Assembly: GCA_965247175.1 (NCBI GenBank)
Contig: OZ252006.1
Span: 1,054,001 to 1,118,000 of the forward strand
Direction of reading: 5' to 3'
DNA: 64,000 nt
Origin: JANQMX01 sp965247175
GTDB lineage: Bacteria > Pseudomonadota > Alphaproteobacteria > Kiloniellales > DSM-21159
The position numbers and the translations under genes are program-made. Within the stretch, counting starts at the first letter, position 1. Each line of letters starts with the position of its first letter. A model generated the notes under the pieces. The model did no database searches. It had not been told where the DNA came from and saw only the letters and a program-made list of their open reading frames with translations. Of the stretch, positions 44,526 through 53,824 are shown piece after piece.

Positions 44526-44612
44526 GTCACCCCGGACGCGACAGCGATCCGGGGTCCATCCATCGGCCCGCGCCAAGCTTCGAAATGGACCCCGGCTCAA
44601 GGCCGGGGTGAC
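44526..44612. repeat. Dispersed palindromic intergenic element, copy 5
   Basis: GTCACCCCGGACGCG at the left and GGCCGGGGTGAC at the right, with GGGGTCCATCCATCGGCCCGC inside as in copy 3. It separates the two convergent halves of the importer and may end transcription from both sides. Confidence 0.75.
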
Positions 44613-44666
44613 AATTGGAGAAATGTCTGGCGGTCAGGCAAACGAGCACGGCCGGGGCGTTCCGGC

Positions 44667-45274
44667 TCAAGCTTCGCCGTCATTCGGCGGCAGCAGGTAG
44701 GAGGCGGCCATGAGCTTGCGGCTGAAGGTCAGCCCCTCGGGGCGATCCTTGCGCCACTCGGCGAGCTTCAGCGGCCAGGACCGACCCTGCAGGAAGGCGA
44801 GGCTGCCGTCCCGTCCGGTCGCCAGGAGTGCCGCCTGCCGCGCCTCCACGTGACGGTCGTAGCTGCCGGCAAAGCGGCTCTCGAGCGAGAAGTGATACAT
44901 GGAGGAGCGGGAGCGACGCTCGCCGGCCATCTGCGGCCCCGCGGCGGTGCCGGCGCCACCAGCCCGGTCCCAAATCACCAGCGCCTCGCGCAGGAGCTTT
45001 TCGCCGATCGCACGCTCGCCATCGGCGATGCGGGCGCAGGCCGCCGCCGTCAGCGAGGCAGCGAGGCGGGGGTCGTCCGGCCCGAAATTCTGTCGGGCGA
45101 GCAGCAGCGCCTCCGACCAGCCCTTCGCCGCCGTCTCGCGCTCGCCGGCCAGCCAGCAGCCGAGGGCGGCCTCGCTCAGTCTTTCCCAGCGGAAGTCCGC
45201 CTCGTCCCAGTCGCGTTCCAGCAAGAGGCGTGGATCGGCACCCCCGAAGCCGCCAGTTTGGTCAGACCCGATGG

Positions 45275-45278
<4 letters not shown>
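44667..45278 (-). CDS. Unrecognised helical (TPR-like) protein coupled to the importer ATPase
   Basis: The 203-residue protein starts inside the stop of the LivF-like gene (ATGA), so it belongs to that operon. Residues about 30-105 read as paired amphipathic helices with Ala/Gly/Leu spacing (LSEAALGCWLAGERETAAKGWSEA and LAASLTAAACARIADGE), like tetratricopeptide repeats. The C-terminal part (about 125-200) is basic and unlike any family I know. There is no signal peptide. It may be an accessory or regulatory protein of this importer; I cannot assign a function. Confidence 0.65.
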
Positions 45279-45965
<687 letters not shown>

Positions 45966-45982
<17 letters not shown>

Positions 45983-46751
45983 TGAGCAACTCCTCGTCGA
46001 TGGACGCCCCGAGATAGGCGGTGATGACCTCGGGGTTGTTACGGACCTCCTCTGGCGTGCCCTCCGCCAAGAGGCTGCCGAAGTTCATCACCGTGATGCG
46101 CTCGCAGAGCCCCATGACAGCCTGCATGTCATGCTCGACCAGCAGCAGGGTGACGCCGCGGCTGCGCACCCGCTCCATCAGGCCCATCATATGCCGCGTC
46201 TCTTCCGGGTTCATGCCGGTGAAGGGCTCATCGAGCATCAGAACGCGCGGCTCGGACATCAGCGCCACAGCCATGCCGAGCGCGCGCTGCAAACCGTGGG
46301 GCAGGGCGCTGGCCAGCTCATCCTTCCGCGCAAGCAGTCCGAAGAAGTCGAGCACCTCGCAGGCGCGCTCCTCGGCCGCGCGCTGCCGGGCACGATCGCG
46401 ACCGAGGACGGCGGCGAAAACGTAGCTCTCCGCCTTGAGGTGGGCGCCGACCAGGACGTTCTCGAAGACGCTCAACTCATGAAACAGGGTGGTGCCCTGG
46501 AAGGTGCGCACCAGGCCAAGCGCGGCGATGCTGCTGGTCTTCTTGCCGGAGATGTCCTGGCCGTCATAGATGACCTGGCCTCCGCTCGGCACGTAGTAGC
46601 CGCTGATCACGTTGAAGGTGGTGGTCTTGCCGGCGCCGTTCGGCCCGATCAGGCCGTGGATGCTGCCTTCCTCGACCGCGAAGCTGAGGCTGTTGACGGC
46701 CGTCAAGCCGCCGAAACGCATGCTGAGCTGGCGCACCTCGAGAATGGGCAT
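45966..46751 (-). CDS. LivG-like ABC ATPase
   Basis: The ATG at 46751, with GGAGGGG upstream, gives 261 residues; a TTG at 46793 would run into the repeat array and is less likely. Walker A is GPNGAGKTTTFNVIS near residue 40, the Q-loop LVRTFQGTTLFHEL, and Walker B VLMLDEPFTGMNPEE. The signature segment reads SALPHGLQRALGMAVAL, the LPxGLQR variant common in LivG rather than LSGGQ. With LivF it drives the importer whose permeases are encoded on the opposite strand. Confidence 0.92.
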
Positions 46752-46788
46752 GTCCGCCGGGGCCCCTCCGCTGCTCTCTTGTTCTTGA

Positions 46789-46818
46789 ACCAATCCAAAC
46801 CAATGAATTGGAATTGGT
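46789..46818. promoter_or_regulatory. ACCAAT x2 facing AATTGG/AATTGGT upstream of livG-like gene
   Basis: ACCAAT at 46789 and 46799 (10 bases apart) face AATTGG at 46806-46811 and AATTGGT at 46812-46818, forming an inverted arrangement 38-67 bases upstream of the LivG-like ATG. It is the densest copy of the motif found in the island and lies between gmaS and the ATPase operon. Confidence 0.55.
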
Positions 46819-46867
46819 ATGAGATTAGCAGCAACGGCAGGAGCTGGCCAGAACTACGGCCTCGAGA

Positions 46868-48175
46868 CTAGCAGTCCAGCGTATGGGCGCGCTCCCAAGG
46901 GCTGATCTCGGCCTTGAAGCTGTTCCACTCCTGCTGCTTCAGCTTGACGTAGGCATCGACCAGTTCATCGCCCAAAGCCGCCCGCAAGGTCTTCGACTTG
47001 TCGAACAGACGGATGGCATCCAGCAGGTTGAGCGGCAGGCGCTTGGCGCCGCGCACCTTGTTGCCCTCGGCGTACATGTCGATGTCGAGGCGCTTTCCGG
47101 GGTCGCGCTTGTTGGCGACGCCGTCGAGGCCGCCAGCCAGGATGCCCGCCTGCATGAGGTAGGGATTGGCCGCGCCGTCCATCAGCCTGAGCTCGAAGCG
47201 GCCGGGGTCGGGGATGCGCACCATGTGGGTGCGGTTGTTGCCGCCGTAAGTCACCGTGTTGGGCGACCAGCTCGCGCCCGACAGCGTGCGCGGCGCGTTG
47301 ATGCGCTTATAGCTGTTCACCGTCGGCGCGAAGATGGCGCAGAGGGCATCGGCATTGTGAATGATGCCGCCGAGGAACTGATAGGCCAGCTTGGACAGGC
47401 CCATCTCATCCTTCTTGTCGAGGAAGAGGTTCTTCTTGCCGGCCTTGTCCCAGACCGAGACGTGGGCGTGGCAGCCGTTGCCGGTCAGGTTCGAGAAGGG
47501 CTTGGGCATGAAGGTTGCGCGCAGCCCGTGGTTCTCGGCGACGGCCTTGACCATGAACTTGAAGAAGGTCTGGCGGTCGGCCTGCACCAGGCAGTCGCTA
47601 TAGTGCCAGTTCATCTCGAACTGGCCGTTGGCGTCCTCGTGGTCGTTCTGATAGGGGCCCCAGCCGAGCGTCTGCATGTGATCGCAGATCTCCGAGATCA
47701 CATCATAGCGCCGCATCAAGGCCGACTGGTCGTAGCAGGGCTTCTCCTGCGTATCGCGCTCGTCCGAGATGGCGCTGCCGTCGGCATTGATCAGGAAGTA
47801 CTCGTTCTCGGTGCCGGTCATCATGCGGTGGCCGGCCTTCTCGGCGCGCTCGATCTGGCGCTTGAGGGCCACCCGCGGCGAGGCCTCGACCGGCTTGCCG
47901 TCCATCCAGAGATCGGCGGCGAGCCAGGCGACCTCGGGCTTCCAGGGCAGCACGATCAGGCTGTCGGGATCGGGGATGCCGAACATGTCCGGGTGGGCCG
48001 GCGTCATGTCGAGCCAGGCGGCGAAGCCGGCAAAGCCCGCGCCCTCCTTCTGCATGTCGCCGATCGCGCTGGCGGGCACCAGCTTGGCCCGCAGAACGCC
48101 GAAGAGATCGACAAAGCTGATCAGGAAATACTTGATACCCTTATCTTTTGCGGCCTTGGCCAGGTCGCCCGCCAT
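46868..48175 (-). CDS. gmaS: Gamma-glutamylmethylamide synthetase (GmaS), GlnA type III-like
   Basis: GmaS joins methylamine to glutamate with ATP, the entry step of the N-methylglutamate route. The 435-residue protein has the glutamine synthetase fold with YFLISFVDLFGVLRAKLVP at the N-terminus, the glutamate/metal motif NDHEDANGQFEMNW near residue 185, GNGCHAHVSVWD, a VNSYKRI segment and IPDPGRFELRLMDGAANPYL near residue 325. These read like GmaS/GlnT of marine and rhizobial bacteria rather than GlnA of ammonia assimilation. It is last of the mgsABC-gmaS genes, 51 bases after mgsC, all on the minus strand. Confidence 0.87.
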   Translation of the reverse strand: MAGDLAKAAKDKGIKYFLISFVDLFGVLRAKLVPASAIGDMQKEGAGFAGFAAWLDMTPAHPDMFGIPDPDSLIVLPWKPEVAWLAADLWMDGKPVEASPRVALKRQIERAEKAGHRMMTGTENEYFLINADGSAISDERDTQEKPCYDQSALMRRYDVISEICDHMQTLGWGPYQNDHEDANGQFEMNWHYSDCLVQADRQTFFKFMVKAVAENHGLRATFMPKPFSNLTGNGCHAHVSVWDKAGKKNLFLDKKDEMGLSKLAYQFLGGIIHNADALCAIFAPTVNSYKRINAPRTLSGASWSPNTVTYGGNNRTHMVRIPDPGRFELRLMDGAANPYLMQAGILAGGLDGVANKRDPGKRLDIDMYAEGNKVRGAKRLPLNLLDAIRLFDKSKTLRAALGDELVDAYVKLKQQEWNSFKAEISPWERAHTLDC

Positions 48176-48226
48176 CTCCCATTCTCCCTCTCACCACGTT
48201 GAAACCGTTCTTGCTTCTTGCGAACT

Positions 48227-49549
48227 CTAGTAGCCGCCCTGTCCCGGGATCCAGCTCGTTCCGGCGAGCGGCACCTTGGCCATGGCCGAGGCCTCGACGG
48301 TGAGGGCGACCAGGTCTTCGGGCTCCAGGTTGTGCACGTGACTCTTGCCGCAGGCCCGCGCCAAGGTCTGGCACTCCAGGGTCATGACCCGCAGGTAGTT
48401 GGCCAGGCGGTGCCCGGCGACCACCGGGTCGAGGCGCTTCTCCAGCTCCGGGTCCTGGGTCGAAATGCCGGCAGGGTCGCGGCCCTCGTGCCAGTCGTCG
48501 TAATAGCCGGCCGCGCTGCCGAGCTTGCGATACTCCTCATCCAGCTCCGGCGCATTGTCGCCCATGGCGATCATGGCGGCGCTGCCGATGGAGGTCGCGT
48601 CCGCACCCAGCGCCAGGGCCTTGGCCACGTCGGCGCCGTTCTTGATGCCGCCGGAGACGATGAGTTGCACCTTGCGGTGCATGTCCAGTTCCTGCAGCGC
48701 CTCGACGGCGAGCCGCACGGCGGGGAGGGTGGGGATGCCGACATGCTCGATGAAGACGTCTTGCGTCGCGGCCGTTCCGCCCTGCATGCCGTCAACGACA
48801 ATGACATCAGCGCCCGCTTTCACTGCAAGCGCCGTGTCGTAGTAAGTGCGGGTGGCGCCGACCTTCACGTAGATCGGCTTCTCCCAGTCGGTGATCTCGC
48901 GCAGCTCCTGAATCTTGATGGCCAGATCGTCAGGGCCGGTCCAATCGGGATGGCGGCAGGCGCTGCGCTGGTCGATGCCTTCTGGCAGGGTGCGCATCTC
49001 GGCCACGCGCTCGCTGATCTTCTGCCCCAGCAGCATGCCGCCGCCGCCGGGCTTGGCGCCCTGGCCGACGACGATCTCGATGGCGTCGGCCTTGCGCAGA
49101 TCGTTCGGGTTCATGCCGTAGCGCGAGGGCAGGTATTGATAGACCAGGATCTTGGACTGGCCGCGCTCCTCCGGCGTCATGCCGCCGTCGCCGGTTGTGG
49201 TGCTGGTGCCCACCTCGCTGGCGCCGCGGCCAAGCCCCTCTTTGGCGTTGGCGGAGAGCGCCCCGAAAGACATGCCGGCGATGGTGATAGGAATCTTGAT
49301 CTCGATGGGCTTTTTGGCGAAGCGCGACCCCAATACCACGGTCGTGTCGCACGCCTCCCGATAGCCCTCGAGCGGATAGCGCGACATGGAGGCGCCGAGG
49401 AACAGCAGGTCGTCGAAATCGGGGATGCGCCGTTTCGCGCCGCCACCGCGGATGTCGTAGATGCTGGTGCCAGCGGCGCGCTGGATCTCGGCGACGACCT
49501 CGGGCGGAAAGCTGCTGGAGCGGCGCAGATGGGGCGGGACGGGCTTCAT
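48227..49549 (-). CDS. mgsC: N-methylglutamate synthase FMN subunit (MgsC/GlxD-type)
   Basis: The subunit carries the FMN-binding glutamate synthase barrel that transfers the methylamine group from gamma-glutamylmethylamide to 2-oxoglutarate. In 440 residues it shows ITIAGMSFGALSANAKEGLGRGA near residue 88, TTTGDGGMTPEER, GQGAKPGGGGMLLG, VVDGMQGGTAATQ and LIVSGGIKNGADVAKALALGAD. Where large glutamate synthase subunits have the cysteines of a 3Fe-4S cluster, this protein reads YYDDWHEGRDPAG, so that cluster must be absent. TGATG overlap with mgsB implies coupled translation. Confidence 0.85.
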   Translation of the reverse strand: MKPVPPHLRRSSSFPPEVVAEIQRAAGTSIYDIRGGGAKRRIPDFDDLLFLGASMSRYPLEGYREACDTTVVLGSRFAKKPIEIKIPITIAGMSFGALSANAKEGLGRGASEVGTSTTTGDGGMTPEERGQSKILVYQYLPSRYGMNPNDLRKADAIEIVVGQGAKPGGGGMLLGQKISERVAEMRTLPEGIDQRSACRHPDWTGPDDLAIKIQELREITDWEKPIYVKVGATRTYYDTALAVKAGADVIVVDGMQGGTAATQDVFIEHVGIPTLPAVRLAVEALQELDMHRKVQLIVSGGIKNGADVAKALALGADATSIGSAAMIAMGDNAPELDEEYRKLGSAAGYYDDWHEGRDPAGISTQDPELEKRLDPVVAGHRLANYLRVMTLECQTLARACGKSHVHNLEPEDLVALTVEASAMAKVPLAGTSWIPGQGGY

Positions 49550-50232
49550 CAGTAGGAGTCCATCTTATCGACGTTGAAGTGGTAGAGGCTGCGGGCCGAG
49601 CCGTAGCGGCGGAACTCGGCCGGGTCGGCCTCGACGCCGGCAGCCGTGAGCAGATCGCGCAGCTCTTCCAAGTGCGTGGCCTCCATCTCCTTCTCGACGC
49701 AGTCAGCGCCAAGCTGAGCAACCGTGCCGCGCACGTAAATGCGCGCCTCGTAGAGAGAGTCGCCGAGGTACTCGCCGGCATCGCCGCAGACCACGATGCG
49801 GCCGGCCTGGGCCATGAAGGCACTCATGTGGCCGACGGAGCCCTTGACCACGATATCGCCGCCCTTGAGAGAGATGCCGCAGCGCGCCGCCGCGTCGCCC
49901 TCGATGACCAGCAGGCCGCCGTGCGCCGTGGCACCGGCCGACTGGCTGGCATTGCCGCGGACGACCACTCGGCCAGACATCATGTTTTCCGCGACCCCTT
50001 GGCCGCAGTTGCCGTTGACCAGCACCTCGGCCTGCTGGTTCATGCCGGCGCAGTAGTAGCCGACGTGGCCGTCGATCTCGACGGTGATCGGCCGATCGAG
50101 CCCGACAGCGACATTGTGCAGGCCCATTGGATTGGTGACTTTCCAATGGGTTTCGTTGGTTTCTTCGGGCAGCTCGTGAAGGGTGCTGTTGAGCTCCCGC
50201 AGCGGCTGCTTCGCCAGGTCGAAGACCGCCAT
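49549..50232 (-). CDS. mgsB: N-methylglutamate synthase GXGXG subunit (MgsB/GlxC-type)
   Basis: The ATG at 50232 shares one base with the mgsA stop (TGATG) and gives 227 residues. The protein is the separate form of the C-terminal GXGXG beta-helix of glutamate synthase, with regular repeats such as GNCGQGVAENMMSGRVVVRG, GLLVIEGDAAARCGISLKGGDIVVKG and GRIVVCGDAGEYLGDSLYEARIYVRG. It holds the amidotransferase and FMN subunits together. The C-terminal 50 residues are helical and probably contact the other subunits. Confidence 0.87.
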   Translation of the reverse strand: MAVFDLAKQPLRELNSTLHELPEETNETHWKVTNPMGLHNVAVGLDRPITVEIDGHVGYYCAGMNQQAEVLVNGNCGQGVAENMMSGRVVVRGNASQSAGATAHGGLLVIEGDAAARCGISLKGGDIVVKGSVGHMSAFMAQAGRIVVCGDAGEYLGDSLYEARIYVRGTVAQLGADCVEKEMEATHLEELRDLLTAAGVEADPAEFRRYGSARSLYHFNVDKMDSY

Positions 50233-51134
50233 CAGGCGCTGCCCCAGGTGTAGACCCGCGCCGGCTCCGGCTCCCACACGGCGGCGTTGGCGACGCCCGG
50301 CAGCTTGGCCAGGGAGCGGTATTCCGACGCCATGGCGACCCAATCATCGGTCTCCGCCATCACCGCCGGCTTGCAGGCGATGGGATCGCGCAGCACGGCA
50401 AAGCCGCGCGCGGTGCCGATGGCGAAGGTGTAGAAGCCGTCCAGGTCGTCGATCGCCTTTTCCAGCGCTTCCTGCAGGCTGTCGCCTTCGGCCAGACGAT
50501 GGGTCAGGTAGCCGGCAGCCACCTCGCTGTCGTTGTCGGTCTGGAAGCGCAGGCCGGCGTTCTTCCTCAGCCAGGCGCGCAGACGGTTGTGGTTGGAGAG
50601 CGAGCCGTTGTGCACCAGGCAGAGATCGCGGCCGGTGGAGAAGGGGTGCGAGCCGGCGGTGGTCACGGCGCTTTCCGTCGCCATGCGGGTGTGGCCGATC
50701 ATGTGGCTGCCGGTCATCGCGTCGACCGAGAACTCTTCGGCGACCTCGGCCGGCAGGCCCATCTCCTTATAGATCTCGATGATGCGGCCGATGGAAACGA
50801 TCTGCACTTCGGGCCGCTCGTCCATCAGCCAGTCGACCGCCGTGCGCTCCGGCGCATCGATAGTGAGCACGGCGTGGGAGGAAACGCGGCGCAGGCTGGC
50901 TTCGGTATCAAGGGCCCGCTCCATGTCGGTCTCCAGCGCCTTCCAGCCATAGTCCCGGTCGCGATGAAACAGGGTCAGCTTGGTGGCGCTATCGCCAACC
51001 GGATTATGATAGACGGCCACCCCGGCACTGTCTGGACCGCGCTCGGTCATCTCGATCAGCATGGGCGTGAACAGCCGCCCAAGTTCGCCGTGCAGGTCAG
51101 GGTTCTTCAGATAGAGGCCGACGATGCCGCACAT
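50232..51134 (-). CDS. mgsA: N-methylglutamate synthase amidotransferase subunit (MgsA/GlxB-type)
   Basis: The protein is a class II glutamine amidotransferase of 300 residues. Cys2 in MCGIVGLY is the N-terminal nucleophile after Met removal, and the glutamine-pocket motifs follow: ERGPDSAGVAV, HTRMATESAV near residue 150, LVHNGSLSNH near residue 175 and TDNDSEVAAG near residue 200. In N-methylglutamate synthase this subunit hydrolyses gamma-glutamylmethylamide instead of glutamine. It is first in the mgsABC-gmaS series, 106 bases after the XRE regulator gene. Confidence 0.87.
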   Translation of the reverse strand: MCGIVGLYLKNPDLHGELGRLFTPMLIEMTERGPDSAGVAVYHNPVGDSATKLTLFHRDRDYGWKALETDMERALDTEASLRRVSSHAVLTIDAPERTAVDWLMDERPEVQIVSIGRIIEIYKEMGLPAEVAEEFSVDAMTGSHMIGHTRMATESAVTTAGSHPFSTGRDLCLVHNGSLSNHNRLRAWLRKNAGLRFQTDNDSEVAAGYLTHRLAEGDSLQEALEKAIDDLDGFYTFAIGTARGFAVLRDPIACKPAVMAETDDWVAMASEYRSLAKLPGVANAAVWEPEPARVYTWGSA

Positions 51135-51194
51135 GGCTCCATCCCTTTCTTGGAAATCGTTCCGGGAGCAAGAGATAGGGCGGATTTCATCTCA

Positions 51195-51223
51195 CCTCAA
51201 TAAAAAATATTTCCTTTGAGGAA
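51195..51223. promoter_or_regulatory. AT-rich inverted repeats upstream of mgsA
   Basis: CCTCAA at 51195-51200 pairs with TTGAGG at 51216-51221, and TTCC at 51211 with GGAA at 51220 inside it. The stretch TAAAAAATATTT between them is far more AT-rich than the surroundings. It lies 60-90 bases upstream of mgsA and just after the XRE-cupin gene, so it may be that regulator's site or the mgsA promoter. Confidence 0.4.
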
Positions 51224-51240
51224 TAACGTCGAATGCTTGC

Positions 51241-51897
51241 CTAAGAGACCTCCTGTCCCTCGTAGCAGATGATGGAGAGAAAGCGCGCCGGCAGCTCGAT
51301 GAGTTCCTCAGGCCCGTGCGGCGCATCGGCATCGAAGAAGAGCGAATCGCCCGGCTCCAGCCGGTAGGTCCGGTCGGCATGGCGGTAGCCAACGACGCCT
51401 TCGAGCATATGGATGAACTCGAGACCGGCGTGCTGGAACAGCGGGAAGACGTCGGAGGTCTCGCTCAAGGTGATGAGATAGGGCTCGACGATCAGGCGCT
51501 TGCTGGTGACGTGGCCAAGCAGCTGATACTGGTGCCCGGCCCGCGTCCCGCGCCGGTTGATCGTAAGGCCTTCGCCTGCCTTGACGTGGCTGACCTCGCG
51601 CGCCTCTTCATAGCGACGGAACAGGGCCGTCACCGGCACCTGCAAGGCGCGGCTCAGCGCCTGCAAGGTCGCAAGCGAAGGGGAGGTGAGGCCGTTCTCG
51701 ATTTTGGAGAGCATGCCGGCGGAGAGGCCGGCCGCTCTCGCCAGCTCGCTCACGGTCATGTCCAGCTTATGCCGGAAGGCGCGCACCTCCTGGCCGATGG
51801 CGTACTCCAGCCGGTTCTCCGATGCGCCGCTCAGGCTGTGCGGATCCTGATAGCCTGGGTCTTGGTCCCGTTTCATGACCTTCTTGCAAACAGACAT
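51241..51897 (-). CDS. XRE-family regulator with cupin sensor domain
   Basis: The 218-residue protein has an N-terminal helix-turn-helix (LDMTVSELARAAGLSAGMLSKIENGLTSPSLATLQAL, residues about 45-82) and a C-terminal cupin (EFIHMLEGVVGYRHADRTYRLEPGDSLFFDADAPHGP, about 158-198). This two-domain form includes PuuR-like repressors that sense amine or polyamine metabolites through the cupin. It lies between the ammonium transporter genes and mgsA, all on one strand, so it is the nearest candidate for controlling N-methylglutamate synthesis. Whether it activates or represses cannot be told. Confidence 0.85.
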   Translation of the reverse strand: MSVCKKVMKRDQDPGYQDPHSLSGASENRLEYAIGQEVRAFRHKLDMTVSELARAAGLSAGMLSKIENGLTSPSLATLQALSRALQVPVTALFRRYEEAREVSHVKAGEGLTINRRGTRAGHQYQLLGHVTSKRLIVEPYLITLSETSDVFPLFQHAGLEFIHMLEGVVGYRHADRTYRLEPGDSLFFDADAPHGPEELIELPARFLSIICYEGQEVS

Positions 51898-51933
51898 CTC
51901 TTCGTTGCCTCCGCCCGAACTGCGGAGACGAAC

Positions 51934-51962
51934 GGGGCCGGCACCCCTGGGATGCCGGCCCC
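51934..51962 (-). terminator. Strong hairpin between small membrane gene and XRE gene
   Basis: GGGGCCGGCA at 51934-51943 pairs perfectly with TGCCGGCCCC at 51953-51962 around a 9-base loop. No U-tract follows on the minus strand, so it may attenuate or process the amt message rather than fully stop it. Confidence 0.45.
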
Positions 51963-51989
51963 TTCGACATACTGCAACCTATGCGCAGG

Positions 51990-52217
51990 CTACTCCAGTC
52001 TTTGGTTACGCATCGCGCGTTCCAGCTTCTCCGGGTCCTTCAGGTGCCGAAGATCGTCCTCGTAGGTGTGATCCTCCAGACGGATCTGCCAGATGTGCCA
52101 GATGACCCAGAAGGCCACGCCGGCCAGGAAGAGAATGAACTCGGTCCCTTGGAAGGGATAGATGGCGCCGACCTCGCCGAGATCGACCGCCCATGAAGAA
52201 ATGCCTGTGGTTGACAT
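51990..52217 (-). CDS. 75-residue single-helix membrane protein following amt
   Basis: The protein has one hydrophobic helix with aromatic residues (TEFILFLAGVAFWVIWHIWQI, residues about 25-45) and a highly charged C-terminal tail (RLEDHTYEDDLRHLKDPEKLERAM) predicted helical and cytoplasmic. It starts 34 bases after the amt stop and is surely co-transcribed with it. I know no family; the size and layout suggest an accessory subunit or regulator of the transporter. Confidence 0.7.
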   Translation of the reverse strand: MSTTGISSWAVDLGEVGAIYPFQGTEFILFLAGVAFWVIWHIWQIRLEDHTYEDDLRHLKDPEKLERAMRNQRLE

Positions 52218-52250
52218 TCGTTGTGCTCCTTATCTGATCGGCTCGATGGC

Positions 52251-53624
52251 TCAGCGGATGAGTCCGAGTCGCCGTGCCTCTTCTTCCTCGGCACGACTGA
52301 CGTCTTCATCCGACAGGTAACGGTCGTGGAAGTCGGCCAGATCTAGACCGGCAATCTCGAGCTCCGGCGGAATGCGCAGCATGCCGAAGCCATTCATGAT
52401 CTTGGCCAGGATCCAAGCAGGCAGGAACCCGAGCACCCAGAACATGATAATCGCGCCGGCGAACTGACCCCAAGGCGTGATCACCGCCGCCCCTTCGTAA
52501 GGCGAGGCGGGATGGCCCCAGAGCATGAAGCCGGCGACCACGAGACCGAAGAAGCCAGCGTAGCCGTGAACGGCCACGGCCCCCACGGCGTCGTCGACCT
52601 TGAAGGTCCGCTCCACCCAGTGATGCAGCTTGTAGGCCACCACCGTGCCGATCGCGCCGATGAACATGGCCTGGATCGGATGGTAGAGGTCGTTGCCGGC
52701 GGAGGCAGTGATGATGCCTGCGAGACCACCGGAATAGGTCCAGAAGGCGTCACCCTTGGAGACCATGTAGCCCGCCAGCAAACCACCCGACAGAGACATC
52801 AGGAAGTTGAAGACGATCGCCGAAAGCGTCGTCGGCGTCAGGTAGATCGTCGTCGCCGTTTGCGTGGCTCCGGTGATCTGACCGCCAATGCCTTCGGGGC
52901 TGATGACCGGCACGTTGCAGGCGACATAGAAGCCCCAGAAGCCGGTGTAGATCAGGAAGAGACCGACGGTCACCAGCCAGGGATTGTGCGGCACGATGTT
53001 GCGCGGCGTGCCGTCGGCGCGGAACTTGCCGATGCGCGGACCCAGCACCACAAGCACACCGAGCGCTGCGCCGCCGGCGATGGCGTGAATGACACCGCTG
53101 GCATAGGCATCGTGGTAGCCGAGCAGCTTGACCATCCAGCCGTCATAGTGCCAGCCCCAGGCGGCATCGATGATCCAGGTGCACGAGCCGACGAGCACGG
53201 CGATGAGCCAGAAGGCACCGGAGCGGATACGCTCGATCACGGCACCCGATACGATGGAGGCCGCGGTCCAGGAGAACAGCAGGAAGGCTGCCCAGAACAC
53301 GCCGGTGATCCGATCGTCCAGGTTCGGCCCCATGGTTTCGCTCCAGGGGAGGTTGGGATCCGAGAAGTCTGTCGGAATGCCGCCGGTGATGAAGGGACCG
53401 TTGGGGAAGGCCCAATAGATCCACCAGCCAAAGAAGAAGAAGGTGATGGTGACCAACGGGATCAGCATCGTGTTCTTCATCAAGGTGTGCATCATGTTCT
53501 TACGGCGCGAAGCACCGACCTCATACATGCAGAATCCCACATGGATGAGGAACATGAGCGGCACGGTTACCCAGTAATAGAACTCGGTAAAGACTGTCGT
53601 CAGGGCACCGATATCCGTATCCAT
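52251..53624 (-). CDS. amt: Ammonium (or methylammonium) transporter of the Amt family
   Basis: The ATG at 53624, with AGGGAGAG upstream, gives 457 residues; longer frames to 53825 are unlikely. About eleven membrane helices carry Amt marks: FLIHVGFCMYEVGASRRKN near residue 20, WIIDAAWGWHYDGW near residue 155, DAYASGVIHAIAGGAALGVL with one pore histidine, and GAVAVHGYAGFFGLVVAGF with the second. No signal peptide is seen. No glnK gene lies beside it, unlike most amtB loci, which fits a role in amine metabolism: uptake of methylammonium or recapture of ammonia. Confidence 0.88.
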   Translation of the reverse strand: MDTDIGALTTVFTEFYYWVTVPLMFLIHVGFCMYEVGASRRKNMMHTLMKNTMLIPLVTITFFFFGWWIYWAFPNGPFITGGIPTDFSDPNLPWSETMGPNLDDRITGVFWAAFLLFSWTAASIVSGAVIERIRSGAFWLIAVLVGSCTWIIDAAWGWHYDGWMVKLLGYHDAYASGVIHAIAGGAALGVLVVLGPRIGKFRADGTPRNIVPHNPWLVTVGLFLIYTGFWGFYVACNVPVISPEGIGGQITGATQTATTIYLTPTTLSAIVFNFLMSLSGGLLAGYMVSKGDAFWTYSGGLAGIITASAGNDLYHPIQAMFIGAIGTVVAYKLHHWVERTFKVDDAVGAVAVHGYAGFFGLVVAGFMLWGHPASPYEGAAVITPWGQFAGAIIMFWVLGFLPAWILAKIMNGFGMLRIPPELEIAGLDLADFHDRYLSDEDVSRAEEEEARRLGLIR

Positions 53625-53789
53625 GGACACGCTCTCCCTACTCTGTTGAGGCCCGCATGACGTTGCTGGACCGACGGTTGCAAGCGGTGTTTGGGAGAGC
53701 ACTATTGCCGCGCTGCGCTTGGCCGCGCAGCCGCCGTCGTTTCGCTCCCCTATTTCTTTTGTCGATCGCACACGGTGAAGGTTCTCCGG

Positions 53790-53814
53790 CCCGACCAAAC
53801 CCGGCTTGGTCGGG
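53790..53814. promoter_or_regulatory. Perfect CCCGACCAA-N7-TTGGTCGGG inverted repeat upstream of amt
   Basis: The 9-bp arms at 53790-53798 and 53806-53814 are perfect. The arms contain GACCAA/TTGGTC, the core also seen in the island's other promoter repeats. It lies about 170-190 bases upstream of the amt ATG, and could be an operator or a leader hairpin. Confidence 0.5.
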
Positions 53815-53824
53815 TTAGCTCCCA

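Noticed and set aside
50130..50175. ATTGG repeats inside mgsB
   Set aside because: Several ATTGG/TTGGT words occur near 50130-50170, but they are inside the coding sequence and without regular spacing, so I treat them as chance.
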